DNA from: Chiridota heheva
Lineage: Eukaryota > Echinodermata > Holothuroidea > Apodida > Chiridotidae
Length of the DNA stretch: 64,000 nucleotides
Assembly: GCA_020152595.1 (NCBI GenBank)
Contig: JAIGNY010001269.1
Coordinates: 1 to 64,000 of the forward strand
Direction: 5' to 3'
Shown: one piece after another, positions 12,901 through 27,900 of the stretch
How the letters are laid out: every line of letters starts with the position of its first letter
How positions within the stretch are numbered: the stretch's first letter is position 1
Program-made: the position numbers and the translations under genes
The notes under the pieces: generated by a model
Database searches by the model: none
Told to the model about the DNA's origin: nothing
The model's input: the letters and a program-made list of their open reading frames with translations, nothing else

Positions 12901-15900
12901 CTTTGCACAAATCTTGCACAATCCTTGCACCATCTTACACAATCCTTGCACAAGTCTTACACAATTCTTGCAACCATCTTCTACAATCCTTGCACCCGTC
13001 TTACACAATCCTTGCAACCATCTTACACAATCCTTGCACCATCTTACACAATCCTTGCACAAGTCTTACACAATTCTTGCAACCATCTTCTACAATCCTT
13101 GCACCCGTCTTACACAATCCTTGCAACCATCTTACACAATCCTTGCACCCATCTTACACAATTCTCTTAGTAGTTTACTAGTCTTATACTATCCTTGCAC
13201 TCTTCTCACCCAATCCTTGCCCAAACCTTGCACTCATCTTGGCCAATCCTTACACTAGTCTTATCCAATCCTTGCACTAGTCTTATCCAATCCTTGCACT
13301 CGTCGTACCCAATCCTTGCACTAGTCTTGCACAATTTGTGCACTCATCTTACCCAATCCTTGCACTAGTCGTACCCAATCCTATAGTCATACACTATCTT
13401 TGCACTCATCTTACCCAATCTTTGCACTACTCCTCTTACTCAATCTTTGCACTAGTCTTACCTAATCCTTGCACTTGTCTTACCATTGCACTTGTCTTAT
13501 CCAATCCTTGCACTAGTCTTACACAATTCATGCACTCATCTTACCCAATCCTTGCACTAGTCTTACCCAATCCTTGCACTAGTCTTACACTATCCTTGTA
13601 CTTGTCTTACCCAATCCTTGCACTAGTCTTACACTATCCTTGCGCTAGTCTTACACTATCCTTGCACTCATCTTAACCAATCCTTGCACTAGTCTTACAC
13701 TATCCTTGCACTCATCTTACCCAATCCTTGCACTAGTCTTACCCAATCCTTGCACTCGTCTTACCCAATCCTTGTACTCATCTTACCCATTCCTTGTACT
13801 AGTCTTACCCAATCCTTGCACTAGTCTTACACAATCCTTGCTCTCGTCTTACCCAATCCTTGCACTAGTCTTACACTATCCTTGCACTCATCTTACCCAA
13901 TCCTTGCACTAGTCTTACCCAATCCTTGTACTCGTCTTACCCAATCCTTGTACTCATCTTACCCAATCCTTGCACTAGTCTTACCCAATCCTTGCACTAG
14001 TCTTACACTATCCTTGTACTTGTCTTACCCAATCCTTGCACTAGTCTTACACTATCCTTGCACTAGTCTTACACTATCCTTGCACTCATCTGAGCCAATC
14101 CTTGCACTAGTCTTACACTATCCTTGCACTCATCTTACCCAATCCTTGCACTAGTCTTACCCAATCCTTGCGCTTGTCTTACCCAATCCTTGTACTCATC
14201 TTACCCAATCCTTGCACTAGTCTTACACAATTCTTGCACTCGTCTTACCCAATCCTTGTACTCGTCTTACCCAATCTTTGCACTAGTCTTACACTATCCT
14301 AGCACTAGTCTTACACTATCCTTGCACTCATCTTACCCAATCCTTGCACTAGTCTTACACAATTCTTGCACTCGTCTTACCCAATCCTTGTACTCGTCTT
14401 ACCCAATCCTTGTACTAGTCTTACACTATCCTTGTACTAGACTTACACTATTCTTGTACTAGACTTACACTATCCTTGCATACTCCACAATCCTTAGGGC
14501 CCCCAAAACCGGGGTGGGGGGAAGTGGGGGGAATTTCCTTGCAATAATTTTCAAAGCAATAGTTTTCAAGTACAATTGACAATTGGCAACATCAATTTTT
14601 CTTTGCAACATTGATTGTTCTTGGCCAATTGAAACCTGTCTGGGGCCCTGATCCTTACACAGTCCTTGCATACTCCACAATCCTTGCAGGTCTTACACAA
14701 TCCTTCCATGTCTTACACAATCCTTCCATGTTTTCCATCTTACATTGGACTAAAGGACAATCCAATAAAAATCGAACATTGAACAATGTACCCATCTTAC
14801 AAGCAGCTTTTTCACTCCAAAATATGGAGTGAAAAATCCTTGTGTACCCATCTTACACAATCCTTACTTGTCTTACACAATCCTTGCATACTCCATCTTA
14901 CACAATTCTTGCATGTTTCATACACAATCCTGACATATCTTACACAATCCTTGCATACCCCTGTCTTACACAGTCCATACATGCCCCTGTCTTACATAGT
15001 CCATGCATGCCCCTGTCTTACACAGCCCTTGCATGCCTTGCAACCAATCCACCTCCATAAACCTTGCCTTTTCCATCTTACATTGGACTAAAGGACAACA
15101 ATAAAAATCGAACATAAAAAAAAGCAAACATGAACAATAACGGTGCAAGCTTTGCTTCTTCAATATACAAGCAGCTTTTTCACTCCAAAATATGGCAGGT
15201 GGATTGAATATAAACAACTAGAATTATATTAGCTGTACAGAAGGTGTAGACAAATGTTTTTGGTTGTTCTAAAATTATTCTACTCTATTAAGAGGAGTAT
15301 AGGTGTGCAAGTTCCTTCTTGGTGTGCTTAGTCAATCAGTCTCTTGGAATGCAGCCTACTAATTTAAAAGAAAAATGTACACTTTAAATTGCTATTTTAT
15401 ACTCAACACTAAAATTAGGTTTGATTGGACTAGTGAAATTATGTCCATATTTGTAATGGTGTTCAGAGGCTTCCCCCTTTGAAATTAGCAGATCTATTAT
15501 TTCTATGAAAGCTTTGGAAAAAAAAGTAAATAATTGGGATTACATCCATATAGATTGTGAAATTGCTGCACCCATTTATTAGTCCTAATTTGTTGAAGCC
15601 AATAGGCCCTGTAGACTAAATGCACTTTATTATTTCTTATAGAGCCCCACCCCCCTCCCCCACCCGCCCATCCAGCTTTATACATACCATACCTCCTGCT
15701 GTTGCACTTTTTTGGAGAATGGGTAAATTTATAAGCAAAATTTATGATTAAATAAAGAAAAAAGGTTACTAATTACAACAGATCTGTTTTTAAACATTGC
15801 AAATATTGCACAAATGTAAAGTATCTCCACTAGGCCTATAATATTTTATACACATGTTGCCAGGTAAAAATTACAAATACTTCACATTTCTGTTTTAGCA

Positions 15901-18900
15901 CTTTTCACAAAAATCTAAGAAAATATACCTATAAAATAAACAAAATGGATTGAGGATTGTTAGGATGTGATTTCACCTCTGATTTCAGTCATTTCTATAC
16001 AAACCTTCTATGGAATATTAACTTTCAACCCTTTTTTTGCAATGTTTGTGCATAAAGTTCCAGTTGCATTTTCCCTCCTCCCCCATTCCAATCATAGTCA
16101 TACCCCCTCAAATCCCAATCTCATTGATATTTCCCCTCAAATCCCAATTATGCCACTTCAAAAACTATTCGGTTTGCACCAAAACTCCTCCATTTTGGAC
16201 CTGACCAAACATTTTTCATTTTTTCACCAATTTCTTCAATTTTGACTTAAGAATCTGCATTTTTGCTTAAAAAATCTTCAGGTTTTTATCAAAAATCTTC
16301 AATTTTGGACCAACGTTTTCAAATCTGGATCACAATCTACAACATAGAACGTAAAAGCTCTGGAATAGGAGGTGAATTTGCAATGATGGTCCCCACCCCA
16401 CAATAATTTTTATAGAAATCTGGCAATAAAATTTTAATATAGGCTTTTACCTTTTTGGCAGCACTTATTGGGAAAAATTGGGAAATTTTCCAGTGTAACT
16501 TTTCTTCATTTTCAGAAAATTTTCTTCATTTTCATAATATTTTTATGAATTTTAAGGACATTTTGGCCAAAAGCTTATAAGTTTGGACCACAATATAAGA
16601 TATGGTGAAGTTCTTATAATGACAGGGCAATGCGCGCACACATGGTCTCCACCCCACAATGTTTTTCAAAGAAATAAATTTTAAAATAGGCCTTTACCTT
16701 CAATTAAAAGATAGCGGATTAGCAGGCCTGTAGCCAATGGAAGGGGGTTCATCCGGATGAACAAGTAACATTTTGTTCAGAAAGTGCCATTTTATAATCT
16801 AAATATATAATAAGCACCCACAATCTCAAGATTGTTTGCCCTTTCAGATGAAAAAGGAACCTCCTTTCAACTGTTCAAATTCCTGAGCACCCTTTTGTTG
16901 AGAAAGTGCCCTTTTGAAATCTAAAAAATAATAAGGACCCGGAATTTCAAGATCTTTTGCACTTTTTTGCGAAAATGAATCCCCTTTCAAATTCCTGACT
17001 ACGGGCCTGATCAGCAAGGAAATTGCTAAACTTTCATTTTATAAGGACCAAATAAAAGCTCAATTGCAAACACATTGTTTTGTTTTTTTCAATTCCATTG
17101 CCATTTTACAATGATACGATTTGAGATTCTTTACTAGGTGTTTCATCATTAGAGCATTAAATACAATTTGACTCCAGATATATTGTCCTTCACGTCAACT
17201 TAAACTTTAATCCACTTAGTTGCCAGTCAGTCAAGTTGGATCAGGGAGTTTCATTCTGGTTCTATGCATCAGTGATTTGTCCAAATAAGAGCTCCCTGAA
17301 TGCATTCACAAAGAATGTTTTCACAAATAAAAGCATTCAGGACTTTACAGTAGGCTTTATCTTGAAGTCTTGCATAATTTTTACATGCAACAGCTTTATT
17401 TTGTGAGTCTTGCATAATTCTTGCATGATACTTAGGCTTTATTTTAAAGTCTTGCATAATTACTGCCACCAATGAAGTTGGACGGAGGTTATGTTTTCAC
17501 CTCTGTTTGTTTGTTTGTCTGTCATCAAGATATCTTTGGAAGCAATCATTGGATTTGGAATAAAATTAGTGTGTAGTTTTGTTACTGCTTAAGAAAGAAA
17601 TGATTAAAATTTGAGACATATTGGAATAGAGGAAGGGTGAAAATGGGGGGTGGGGACATGTTTTTGCCCTGTTTGACTGTCATTAAGATATTTCAAGAAC
17701 TGATGATTAGATTTGGATTAACGTTAGTGTGTGGTTTTGTTACTGCTGTTACTGCTTAATAAAGAAGTTATTAAAATTTGAGACATATTGGAATAGGGGA
17801 AGGGTGCAAATGGAGGGGGTGGGAACATGTTTTCGCTCTGTTTGTCTGTCATCAAGATATACCCAGAACTGATAATTGGATTTGGATTAAATTTGGTATG
17901 ATTTTGTTACTGCTTAAGGAAGAAGTGATTATAATGTAAGATATTGGAACAGGGGTAGGGTGCAAATGGAGGGGTGGGGACATTTTAAGGTAAGTTTGTC
18001 TCTTATCAAGATATCTCAAGAGTTGATGATTGTATCTTGATTAAATTGCTGTGTGGTTTTGTTACTGTTTCAGAAAGAAGTGATTAAAATTGGGACTAAT
18101 TGGAACAGTGGAGGGCAGAAATTGAGGGGTGGAGATGTTTTGGGATGAGATTTGTCAAGACTAAGTTGTCAAGACTAAGTTGAAAATTTCCAATGGAATG
18201 TGCTGAACAATAACTTTGCACTCTGATTGAAGATCAAAACAATCATTTTCTGACTCAAAGAGACTTACATTAAGTGTTCTCTGGAATTTAAAAAAAAAAT
18301 GAAACAATTGGTTTCTGTCATGAATGGAAGATAATGGAATGTGAATCCTGGCTAAACAGAGCTAAAAAAATGATGCTTCACTTGAATAAAAGAGTGGTAT
18401 GGCCTTGGAAGAAATCCAGTCAGAATATAATTTTCAAGTGTTCAGATTGCAAATGATCATTACAGATCAAAACTTGGGGCTGATACATAGGAATTCTGAG
18501 GTAGATTATATTGGGTATGGAGATCAAATGAACTCTAGAATTATTCTAGGCATGTTGGTATTGCAACGGGGTGGAGGTATGCACTCTATAGAGAGTGTTA
18601 ATATTCTAGTTCTTTTATGAAACAGGCTTTATTTTGAAGTCTGGCATAATTTGTTATTCATCCGTCAAAATGCAAACATGGTTGATGATAAAGGATATAC
18701 TGTGTATTTGTATCATATGATAATGTTTTCATAGGTTTGTTACTGTAGCTTTGGCTTAGTACATATAGGTTGCTGGAAGATGCTTAAAAGACAGTAGTAC
18801 AGTAGTATGTATGACTCATTGTATGTGCATTTGAGGGTTATTCTTATACAGGACAGGTGCTGTATAGTAGCAACAACTTGAACTACCCTTACAGAAATAT

Positions 18901-21900
18901 TAGCTTGGAGCAAGCTTGCGGCGCGCTTGCGAAAAGCTGACAATTTTTAGCTTGCGCAAATGTGCTGCAAGCTACTGTAGTATTTGGAACAAATTAGCTT
19001 GTGCAAGCTAGCAAAAACTATCTGCAAGCTTATGCAAGCTAGCAAAACTTTATGCAAACTTTTTTAGCAAATATTTTATGCTAGCTTGCACAAGCTAATG
19101 GTAGCTTGCGCAAGCTAATGTTAGTTTGCGCAAGCTAGCAAGCTGGTATTTATTCCAAATACTAGCTAGTAGCATACTTGCTGCAAGCTTGCAGCATGCT
19201 TGTGCGAGCTTGAAGTACATTTGTGCAAGCTTTCAGTACGCTTGTGCATGCTTGCGCAAGCTTGCAGCATGCTTGCAGCATGCTTGTGCAAGCTAAAAAT
19301 GCTAGCTTTTTGCAAGTGTGCTGCACGCTAACTTTCTATAACGGTAAGCTTGAATTTTTAACTTGAGCTAGTAAATAATATGCAATAAACCATGAAAATA
19401 GCAAAAAATTAGATCAGAGATTAATTAATTTGACTATTTTATGAACAACATTTTGAATTTGTATTTTTGAAAAAATGTATATTTAAAAAATTTATTTAAA
19501 TTTTGTGACATCACATTTAGAAAATCTGTGAATTTCCTTATATTAATAAAATATGCAGAGCGATACGCTGACATTGATCAAGAGCAGAGTTTGTCTGCAC
19601 ATCACATCTTCTCCCCCACCCGACCTTTAGGAAAAGTGGCCAATGGTGGGTGGCGCTGTGACAGTCCTTTGAAGGGATGTAAAGCCGACGGTCCTGATGG
19701 TAGGAGTTTCAACCCCTGCCTGGTTTTCTGAACATGTACTTCTCGAAAAGAGCAGGGTTTTAATCCGCAGTGTTCATCCACTTATCATTGTGGCAAGATT
19801 CCTTGGGTCCACACTGAAAACAAGTCAAAAGGTGACTTTTGTGTGCTTTTCCATGCATGGCATGTGCCTAAAGTGCTATATATCAATCAGTCTTATTTGG
19901 CTGATACTGTAGTAGTTGAATGTGACCAAGATTAAAGTTCTTATTATAGTACATGTAGACTGTACATTCACTACATGAACACTTCTCAAGATAGATACAT
20001 TCACTAGTTCACATTGATGCATATGCAGTATGAAAATTAACCTTCCATGCTAAAACGGAAGGAAATCAACAACATGTGCTACAGTACTGTATGTATATTT
20101 TGGTATTTTTCCATTGTTTATTTAGTATATTTCCTTCCCTGAAATACTGCTTGGAGATGATTCACCAGTTCATGCAGAAAACACAAAATGAATTCAATCT
20201 ATGACATTGCATTTACATGTAAGATTGTACAGCAATTCCAAGAATAGCGATGGGTTACAAGTGTAACAAAATCTTTGAATATCACAGACAAGTAAAGCTT
20301 TTTCATTGAATCATGTTCTCCAATAGTTCTAGTACAAAGTACAATCTACAACTTGAACACACACAACTGTACAGTATGTACAACCACAAGGGCAACACAC
20401 ACAACTGTACAGTATATACAACCACAAGGGATGATTAAGGTCACATACATGTACCATAACAACAAGGAGATAGAGTACCAGTATTCTCTTTTTCATAGAA
20501 ATGAACACAATCTTCCTAAGCTTACAGAAATATTAGCTTGCAGCAAGCTTGCAGTACACTTGCAACAAGCTAACAATTTTTAGCTTGCGCATGCATGCTG
20601 CAATCCATGCTTGCAGAGACATGCTTAAAGGAACAATTCCAAGATGGACTAAAGGGATCCAGTAAAACGTCTCCTTAAAGAGACACCTGACATGTCATTC
20701 ATAAAGTTGCGTGACTGGGTTGTTGACATGGCTGAGGATGACACCAGTTTGTTGAAGCGGCGAAACAAAACAGCCGTGGTCTGCTCTGGGCGGAGGCACA
20801 GCTTACAACTGCTGTGCTGCATCACCGTAATGGTCATTTTGCCAGGGACTGTCATGTTGACTTGAGCTTAGAAATTGTTGGCTCGATTAGAGAGCATCAA
20901 CTGGTTAACTCTCAAGGCAGCGACATTCCCAAGCAAGGATGCTGTTTACTGGGTATGAATGCGTGTAACTTGCCAGATAGGGATCCGAGAGTTCCAACAG
21001 CAAGCTAAAATTTCTGCTAAGAATGAGGAAGTTATCATAGATATTTACCCTCGGGTATCTGTGTGTGTCCAACGTTAGCAGTGGGACAAAAGGGCATTTT
21101 CAGTACAGGTGTTGAACCTTAATTTAGAGGAAGTGTGGTTAAAACCTAAGACCTCTAGGTATCCTAAGCAATGCTCAAACAAAATCAAATAATTAAGTGT
21201 TAAATTATATAGAAGATTTGAATACATGAATGTAATAATTAAAGAACACCCTGTGAATTTTCATTTTAGTACAGTATATGATAAAAGACTTATTAAAGTA
21301 AGGGTTCAAACAAAATCAAATAAGTATTAAATTATATTGAATACATGAATGCAATAATTAAAATAGCAACCCCTGTGAATTTTCATTTTCAGTATATGAT
21401 AGAAGACTTATTAAAGAAACAAATTTCACACATGTTTAAAACAATCCCCTTTGGCAAATTTGAGGCTGAAAAACATGGTTATACCATCATAGTGGCCATA
21501 CAGTAGTACTATTCAATAGAAGTGTTACTAGGATCAGCTAAGAAAATACATGTAGCGACCTCCACCATTACAGGAGGCAGAAGGTGGCTTTAAAACAAGC
21601 AAGGTGGCGCACATCAATATAGCGACCAGCCACAGTTTTGAGTTAAAGAGAAATCTTACCACTCTAGAATGGTGCACCAAATGGAAAGACCTCTCAGGAA
21701 TCACCAAAGCAGGCCTTTGAGGTCTGCTTAAAGTGCAAAAAGGGTCTGTATCTCATGGATTCAATGGTGTCTACAGTCATCAGCATATTATCCCCTTCCT
21801 GCAGTATCCTTGCCCCCAAGAACTCAGCCATCAAGCTACCGGTACTTTACACCCTGCATTACGGTAGTGTTTTTTATTCTTCTTTTCAGACGTACATTGG

Positions 21901-24900
21901 TGATATTCTTCTAGCTGTCAATCCATACAAGCCTTTACCTCTCTATACATTTGAGGTAAGAGATAATGTTCAGAGTGTCATGAGATGAGGAGTGGTAGGG
22001 GTAAGGGGAGGGGGGGGTAGTGGGGCTTATTTGTGATTTGACAAACTCACAAACTCAGGCTAGAAAGATATCAAGTGTTGATAAATGGCTGTACTTTCAA
22101 AATCTCTACTTTTATTTTTACTTTTCTAGTAATTTTTAATCCAATGTTGCAAACTGTCTCACAAAATTATGTAATTTTCTCTATGGTCATAAATATTTGA
22201 AAAGCATTAAAGATACTGTTCTTTCCAACACTCGGTTGAATTACCTGGATTGCTTTATGTAACCATTTTCATCTAGCAAATTGACTGAACTACTGAATAG
22301 AATCATAGTTGCAAGATATTTCAATGCAATTTATATTGATGGCATACTAGTTAATAGCGCCATAGATCTTTCTTGTGATATGCACAAACTTGTATTAATT
22401 CTTTGAAAAACATTGCCTTGCAATTTATTGATCTTGAGTTATGCACAAAATAGATTTTGTAAAAACATGGTCTAGCTTGCAAATTATTGATCGTGAACCC
22501 TGTGTGTGGTAGTAAATTATTGACATTACATGTTCTTTTTGGAGCAATCTTCCTTAAATTAGTCCAGAAATACTTTGTGACTGTTTTTATTTTCCTTTTT
22601 AAAATTGTTTTGGAAATGATTTGGAAAAATTGAAAATCCTATTTCATGATATGAAAAATATGATATCTGTACAGTGTTTTGTAAGAATATAGGGCTAGAT
22701 ATGTCACCAACTAGTCCCCAAAAGGAAAATTCCAGTTTAGGCCAGTGGGATTCCCAACTGGGATGAACTGATCCCAACTTGGATTGAATATTCCTAATTG
22801 GGATGAATGCATCCCAGTTTTGATAGAACAAATTTCCAACTGGGATGATCTGGTCCCAACTGAGATTAAACATATGCCTAACTTGAACCAATTCATCCAA
22901 GTTGGGATTTTCCGAAATTCTGGTCTGAAAACTTCCCAGTTGGAACCAGTTAGAAAATCCCAATTGAATTTTCTCCTGGAATATACATGTATGGTAAGGG
23001 TGGAAAATGCCACCCCCTCCCCCCAAAAGATTTGCTAATCATTGTTTTTCTTCTGCAAAAGAAAACGCTTAAAAAAGCAAGAACAAAGAATGTTCATTTT
23101 TCTCCCCAATCATGTTTGTCCCCTCCAGTTAAATATTTATTTCCACTGCCTGTTAATGTATAATTTGATATCACCTTTTAAGTGTTTATATAGTATGTAT
23201 GCCACAAATATTCTATAATAAATATAAATGGCATTCCTATTTTTATTTTAATTATGATTTTAATTTCTATTTTGTGTAAGTGAAACTATTTTAAACCTTA
23301 ATCTCCCCGATAGCTAAATCAATGTCTTGTTTTCACAATTAAATATCTTTACTTTGATTTGATAGATATCTCATGAATATGCTGGGCTCAAATACCGTCA
23401 GTCCCTTCCTCCCCATATCTTTGCGGTGGCAGACAAATGCTATGGGGCCATGCGGCGAAATGGTAGCAAGCAAAGTTGCGTTATCAGCGGTGAATCGGGA
23501 GCGGGAAAGACAGAAACAGCCAAGTATCTGATCGGTCATATCATCTCACACTGTAGCAGCTGCAAGCCCAACCTTCAGGAGAAAATACTGCAGGTATGTC
23601 TAAACCACTAAAAGGGATGAGGGCAGTGGTGTCAGGATTTTGGTCATGGGGGGGGGGGGGAAATTCATCTTATGGGGAGGGGAAAAAAGCCTGTCAAGCT
23701 GACAAAATATGTAACGTTACAACAATTTCTGGGGGAAAGCGATCTTGTGGGGGCAAATTTCCCCTCCCCCTGATGAGGGCGCTGAAAGAGTTACTAGTGT
23801 TACTTGAAAGAAGGATTATATGATAAAGGGTTTACTAATCAATGTCTGATATAGCTAGACCATATCACTTTACCTGACAGGTTTTGACCTTCGTGTAACC
23901 CACTTGTCACTTTGGTTTCCCAAATGTGAGTCATCATTTCTTAATATTTAATGTATGAGTAATTTGCTCTTGCAGTCTAGTGCTTTGTCTAGATTCTCAG
24001 AATAAGGTAATGTTGACAAACATTTTATCTTGGTAGAGGTTTAACAAAGGTTGAGATATGATAAGGATAATGCTTAAATACTAATACTAATTACTGTACG
24101 CTAATGAGTGTATGTTCATTTCAAGGAAGTTACTTCCATTACATCATGCAGTAGATAGATAATGTCATTCTTTGCAGGAAGTAATTTCATTATAAATTTC
24201 CCTCACATTTATGACATGATTCAGACGCTTTGACAGTCTTTTATTTCATCATGCTACCTGTTTGATTTATCAAGTTGTTGATTGCCCTGCTGGAAATTCC
24301 AGTTCAAATGGGGTGAAGTGGGTTTTTTCCCAACTAGTTTAATACGGAAATTGGAAAAACTGGGTTGGATTAGCTTGAACTGGGTTGAGCTAGGTTATCT
24401 GCATTGCCTATTTGAAACCCAGTTTAACCTAGTTCAAACCCACTTCAACCTAGTTCAAACCCAGTTCAACCCAGTTCAACCTTGTTCAAAATTTGTCATG
24501 ACATATCGATTATCACGATATCTTTCTTCCCATGACATGAAATATGCCTCTGGCGACATATCGCGATACCAAAAACTAATACCCAACTAAGAAATTTTTG
24601 CGTTACTAGGCTAGGCTACTTCGTACGTTACAATTCTAACGTTACGGTAATAAATCTAAAAGTCAAGTTCAGGCAATTAAAAACATGCAAAATAATTGTG
24701 AAACATAAAAACAACTAATTAAAAATCATGCTCCGTCACCACACACTGGCACGCGCTGATGTAAGTTGACAACAAAAAACGAAAAATTGGTCCAAAATGT
24801 GCCACTCAGGTTCTCACTTCTGTGATTCATGACTGAATTACCAAACACGTGCATGATGTCGTCTACTAGATCTGCAAATCATTGTTTCTTGCGTTCATCT

Positions 24901-27900
24901 TATCATGGAGTAAATTATAACTCCATGATCATATGACGTTAGTGATATTAACAATTTGTGTTGTGGTCAGTTTTCTTGAAAAGTATTGCGATATACGATA
25001 TCCCTCCATTTCTACACCTAACCTTACTTACCTCCTTTTTTTTTTTTTATTCTTCTGCTTTTCCCCCTTTTTTCCTTACAAACCTTCCATCTCCTCACTA
25101 TCCTAACTCTTACACCATAATTTATTAACACCCTCTTGGCACATTTGACTCTGACTGTCGCGGTGCAGTTAAACATCAACAAACCAAACCAATATACAAT
25201 ATATCGCGATATTTTTCTTCACAATAATGATACGTAATAGAGCCATGTCCTGACAGCACTAGTTCTTGATCATGTAAGGAATGAATACACAGCTATCCAC
25301 TTGGTCTCTCTACTTTGAGTTTTGCACTGTGAAGAGACCAGTTGCAAGTGTGGGGGGACCGGTGGACCATTATCTAAATAGGCCAGTTGCAAGTGTGGGG
25401 ACCGGTGGACCATGATCTAAATAGGCCGTTAGCAAGTGTGGGGAATGGTGGACCATGATCAAAATTGGCTGTTAGCAAGTGTGGGGACCGGTGGACCATG
25501 ATCTAAATAGGCTGGTAGCAAGTGTGGGGAATGGTGGACCATGATCTAAATAGGCCAGTTGCAAGTGTGGGGACCGGTGGACCATGATTTAAATAGGTCA
25601 GTTGCAAGTGTGGGGACCGGTGAATCATGATCTAAATAGGCCGTAGCAAGTGTGGGGATCGGTGTACCATGATCTAATAGGCCGGTAGCAAGTGTGGGGA
25701 ATGGTGGACCATGATCTAAATAGGCCGGTAGCATGTGTGGGGAATGGTGGACCGTGATTAAAATAGGCCAGTAGGCTGTAGCAAGTGTGGGGAATGGTGG
25801 ACCATGATCAAAATTGGCTGGTAGCAAGTGTGGGAAATGTGGACCATGATCAAAATAGGCCGGAAGCAAGTGTGGGGAATGGTGGACTGATATTTTTGTT
25901 ATAAAAAGTGTCATTGCTCTTCATTTTTGCAATCGAGTCCCCCTCCCCCCTTCCCTTCCGTCTTTGCATACAATCATCAATGCCTAAAGTGACAAAATCT
26001 CATTTAACAAGTTTCTTGCACCTGTTGTATTGGCTTTTCCATACTGAGTAATGATAATGCACATTTTAGCCAGTCTAGACCAGTTCTCTGTATATACTTT
26101 AAGCAAACAAATAAATGATAAGCTTGAAAGGCTTGTGTGTTTATCAATGAAACTGATGGATGATATGAGACCACAAATCTCTTGTTCAGTGTTAAAGGTG
26201 TAGTGACAACGAGTAATTTTAAGCTGATGTATAATAACATCAAAGTTTGAGAATAGTAGTGACAGCAGTCTTTAAATTTTGTTGAAAGATTCTTTTAGTT
26301 TGTGTTATGAGTGATCAAAAATTACTATATTTTTAGATATGTGCTAAAATTATGGTAGTGTAATGTGAAGCCGCATTGTTGATAAACTGCAGTATAGATG
26401 ACATCAAGGAAAAGCAAAGACAATGATCTACTGAGTTTACACACTTTATTATATTGCAACTGTTCTCAGACTAACTGCTTGGACTAACATGGTCTGACAA
26501 AATTTCCAATGACTACCTACAACATCTGATTGGAGATAGATGGCTTTTTTTATCTGACATAATCCTGGAGCAACAAGCTAAGTGGCATGGGCATTGTGTT
26601 CGTAAAGGCCTTGCCCCCATGATATCAGGCCTTCCCTCTGGTACCAGAAAATATGCTGGGTGCCCTCGTGCCAGGTGGATGGACGGCCTGAAAAGTTGGA
26701 GTGGATTGTCTGCATCTGATCTGGCTACTGCAAGGTGGTCCCGAATTCTACTTCAAAAACTTCAGCCAGACACATCCTATTCAATGACCCTGAGGAGTGC
26801 GTCAACGAGCCGCTAGGCTTATGGCGATTGATTGATTGATTAATTGTTCTCATACGGAACTATTTTTTACCTGTGTTAGACTGATTATGAACTTAAATAT
26901 CTACACTGCTTGAACTCTGTTTTTAAGTCTGATAAGTACACTGCTTCTACAGTGAGACCGACTCTCTGTACTGTTCTGTTCTTATGGCTATACTCCGACT
27001 GAACTTAACGTGACGACGAGTGAACACACAATTACAATGACGGGGTCATTGCCTGCGTATTCGGTTATGATAGTAACAATGCTATCACGAAACGCTTAAT
27101 ACGACCCGGACGAGAACACAAGTACGACGTCAAACAGACATAACATCGACAACCAAGTCAATGTCCACAGCCTTTGATAACCAGTTGTGGTGCACTGGCG
27201 TGTCTACTTAAGCTAGGCTTGAACCCAGGGCCTTGTGGTCTGTAGACATGTATGATTACCGCTACACCACAGTAGGTAGACTGAGCCTAACGTTAAATGT
27301 CCTGCCTTTTTATACAAAAAAATTCTTAAGTTGTTCATCCCTTATAACCATTGTGGCTCATTGTTAATGCAATTTCTTGCTACTCGGTGAGTCACAATAG
27401 AAACCTTTGTGGCTCATCAAACAAAGATAACAATCATTTGACTTGAGCAACAGTAATGAAATACAGTAGTGTACAAAACTAGAGGTATATGAGAAATCAC
27501 AGGATAAATTGTAAAATTGCAAAGAACATTTGTAAGTATACATATGGAAATAAATGCATGTTAGTATTTTCTTACTAAGCTTATAGGTTCAAGTTATTCC
27601 TTATTGTGCAACTCTAGATGATGGGTGGTATTTGTCTTCCAAAAGTGGGGGTGGGGGTTGACAAAATCATGCTTAGATGCAAAAAAACACAATACAAAAG
27701 ATATAAATTTAGCATAAAAGGAGGGGGAATTGCTCCCATTCCCCATAATCCCACCTTTGCCCTCGACTTTACAATAAATTATCCAAGAGGGATTCCCCAT
27801 TGCCCCCCATAATCCCAGCTATGCTCTAGACTATAAAATAAATTATTTAAAGGGGAATTCCCATTACCCCCCCTCCATCTTCATAATCCCACCTATGCTC

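Noticed and set aside
12721..14462. Plus-strand frames of [11 protein letters not shown] repeats
   Set aside because: Frame remains open only because the 22-bp unit lacks stops in these registers; overlapping frames give the same repeat.
22559..23038. 155-codon and 84-codon frames on opposite strands
   Set aside because: They fall in a patch of short inverted 'caactgggat' repeats and have no family signature or splice context.
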